Assembly (NCBI GenBank): GCA_023436685.1
Contig: JAEZIL010000208.1
Span: forward strand, 1 to 5,901
From: Bacteroidota bacterium
Lineage (GTDB): Bacteria > Bacteroidota > Bacteroidia > Chitinophagales > Chitinophagaceae
DNA length: 5,901 bases
Reading direction: 5' to 3'
The notes beneath the pieces are model-generated. The model saw nothing but the letters and a program-made list of their open reading frames with translations, was not told where the DNA came from and did not search any database. The position numbers and the translations under genes are program-made. This document shows, in pieces, positions 5,244-5,901 of the stretch. Within the stretch, counting starts at the first letter, position 1; each line of letters begins with the position of its first letter.

Positions 5244-5901
5244 ATGAAAAAAATCCTGCTGGTTGGTTCATTACTTTTCAATAGCCTATTCGCATATTCA
5301 CAACAGGTTCGCCCAGTATCATCTGCACGAATCTATCACGAGATATCTCAGCTTAAGCATTTAACCAATGTTCTATATTTCGCGGCGCACCCCGATGATG
5401 AAAATACACGGCTGCTGGCGTACCTGGTTAATGACCAACACATACGTACAGCTTACTTATCGCTAACACGGGGTGATGGCGGTCAGAACATTATCGGTAG
5501 CGAACAGGGTGCTGCATTAGGTTTAATACGTACTCATGAGCTGCTGCAAGCACGTAAGCTTGATGGAGCTGAACAGTTTTTTACACGTGCCATAGATTTC
5601 GGCTTTTCAAAAAACTATACAGAAACATTTAAGCACTGGAATGAAGACCTGCTTACAGCTGACGCCGTTTGGGTGATAAGAAAATACAGGCCCGATGTTA
5701 TCATTTGCCGTTTCCCGCCTAATGAAATGGCAGGCCACGGACAGCACGCTGCATCGGCCATCATTGCCGAAAAAGCATACAAAGCTGCCGGTGATGCAAA
5801 CAAATATGCTGAGCAATTAAGCATATACCCTGCATGGCAAACTAAAAGGATTTTGCTGAACACTTACAGATTTGGCGACCGGAATACAACCTCTGAAGAT
5901 C
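5244..5901 (+). CDS. Secreted PIG-L/LmbE family zinc deacetylase, N-terminal part (continues beyond window)
   Basis: PIG-L/LmbE enzymes are zinc-dependent hydrolases that remove acetyl groups from N-acetylglucosamine-type amino sugars. Only 219 residues are in the window and the frame is open to the right edge. Bacteroidota relatives of this type are, from memory, around 800 residues with long C-terminal extensions. A signal peptide is seen (K2, K3, core 4-16, likely cleavage near S19 in AYSQQ), so the enzyme is exported. The zinc and catalytic motif AHPDDE lies at 48-53, LTRGDGGQN at 74-82, IGSEQGAALGLIRTHELLQAR at 84-104, and the second metal motif H165-x-x-H168 in GHGQHAAS. All expected active-site residues are present, so it is probably active; the substrate is unknown, and a glycan or glycoconjugate is the family-based guess. 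ATG 5244 gives MKKILLVG and is the natural start. It lies just after the terminator of the DUF2911 gene, and no TAnnTTTG box was seen between them, so its promoter is unclear. Confidence 0.93.
   Translation, partial: MKKILLVGSLLFNSLFAYSQQVRPVSSARIYHEISQLKHLTNVLYFAAHPDDENTRLLAYLVNDQHIRTAYLSLTRGDGGQNIIGSEQGAALGLIRTHELLQARKLDGAEQFFTRAIDFGFSKNYTETFKHWNEDLLTADAVWVIRKYRPDVIICRFPPNEMAGHGQHAASAIIAEKAYKAAGDANKYAEQLSIYPAWQTKRILLNTYRFGDRNTTSED

Noticed and set aside
5607..5863. Overlapping minus-strand open frames opposite the PIG-L gene
   Set aside because: They are antisense to a coding region with intact catalytic motifs, and their Cys/Ser-rich products resemble nothing I know.

Overview
This window looks like ordinary chromosomal core DNA from a member of the Bacteroidota, most likely a Chitinophagia/Chitinophagaceae-type bacterium. 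The pointers are AT-leaning DNA, Bacteroidota-type -7 boxes (TAnnTTTG) before at least two genes, almost no Shine-Dalgarno sequences, and families typical of that phylum (DUF2851, DUF2911 with a secretion signal, secreted PIG-L deacetylases with GDGGQN, a secreted conserved protein beside lipA). The taxonomic placement is inferred from remembered family resemblance; no search was run.

Layout from left to right. (1) Bases 1-1289, minus strand: a probable outer-membrane or periplasmic protein of unknown function is followed after 24 bases by lipA (lipoyl synthase), whose C-terminal half runs off the left edge. (2) Bases 1290-1400: a short divergent intergenic region with a tandem AAATTTACC repeat. 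(3) Bases 1401-1808, plus strand: an OsmC-family thiol peroxidase-like protein with a probable TTG start. It converges on, and overlaps by 14 bases, the next gene. (4) Bases 1795-4217, minus strand: a tight three-gene cluster transcribed as thiamine-binding (MTH1187/YkoF-like) protein, then pyrF (orotidine 5'-phosphate decarboxylase), then a DUF2851 protein. Gaps are 32 and 24 bases, with a likely internal promoter directly before pyrF. (5) Bases 4218-4332: a divergent intergenic region with a good Bacteroidota promoter on the plus strand and small inverted repeats. (6) Bases 4333-5178, plus strand: a secreted DUF2911 protein with a TPR-like C-terminus, ended by a strong intrinsic terminator. 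(7) Bases 5244-5901, plus strand: the N-terminal part of a secreted PIG-L/LmbE-type zinc deacetylase, cut by the right edge.

Functionally the window mixes cofactor and nucleotide housekeeping (lipoate, UMP, thiamine) with thiol redox protection and envelope or secreted proteins. There is no sign of mobile elements, CRISPR, tRNA/rRNA genes or defence systems, and no gene-free stretch longer than about 120 bases. I did not find a convincing undescribed multi-gene system. The most open questions are the DUF2851 protein, with its conserved-looking acidic/His pattern and C-terminal Cys cluster, and the unknown secreted protein beside lipA.
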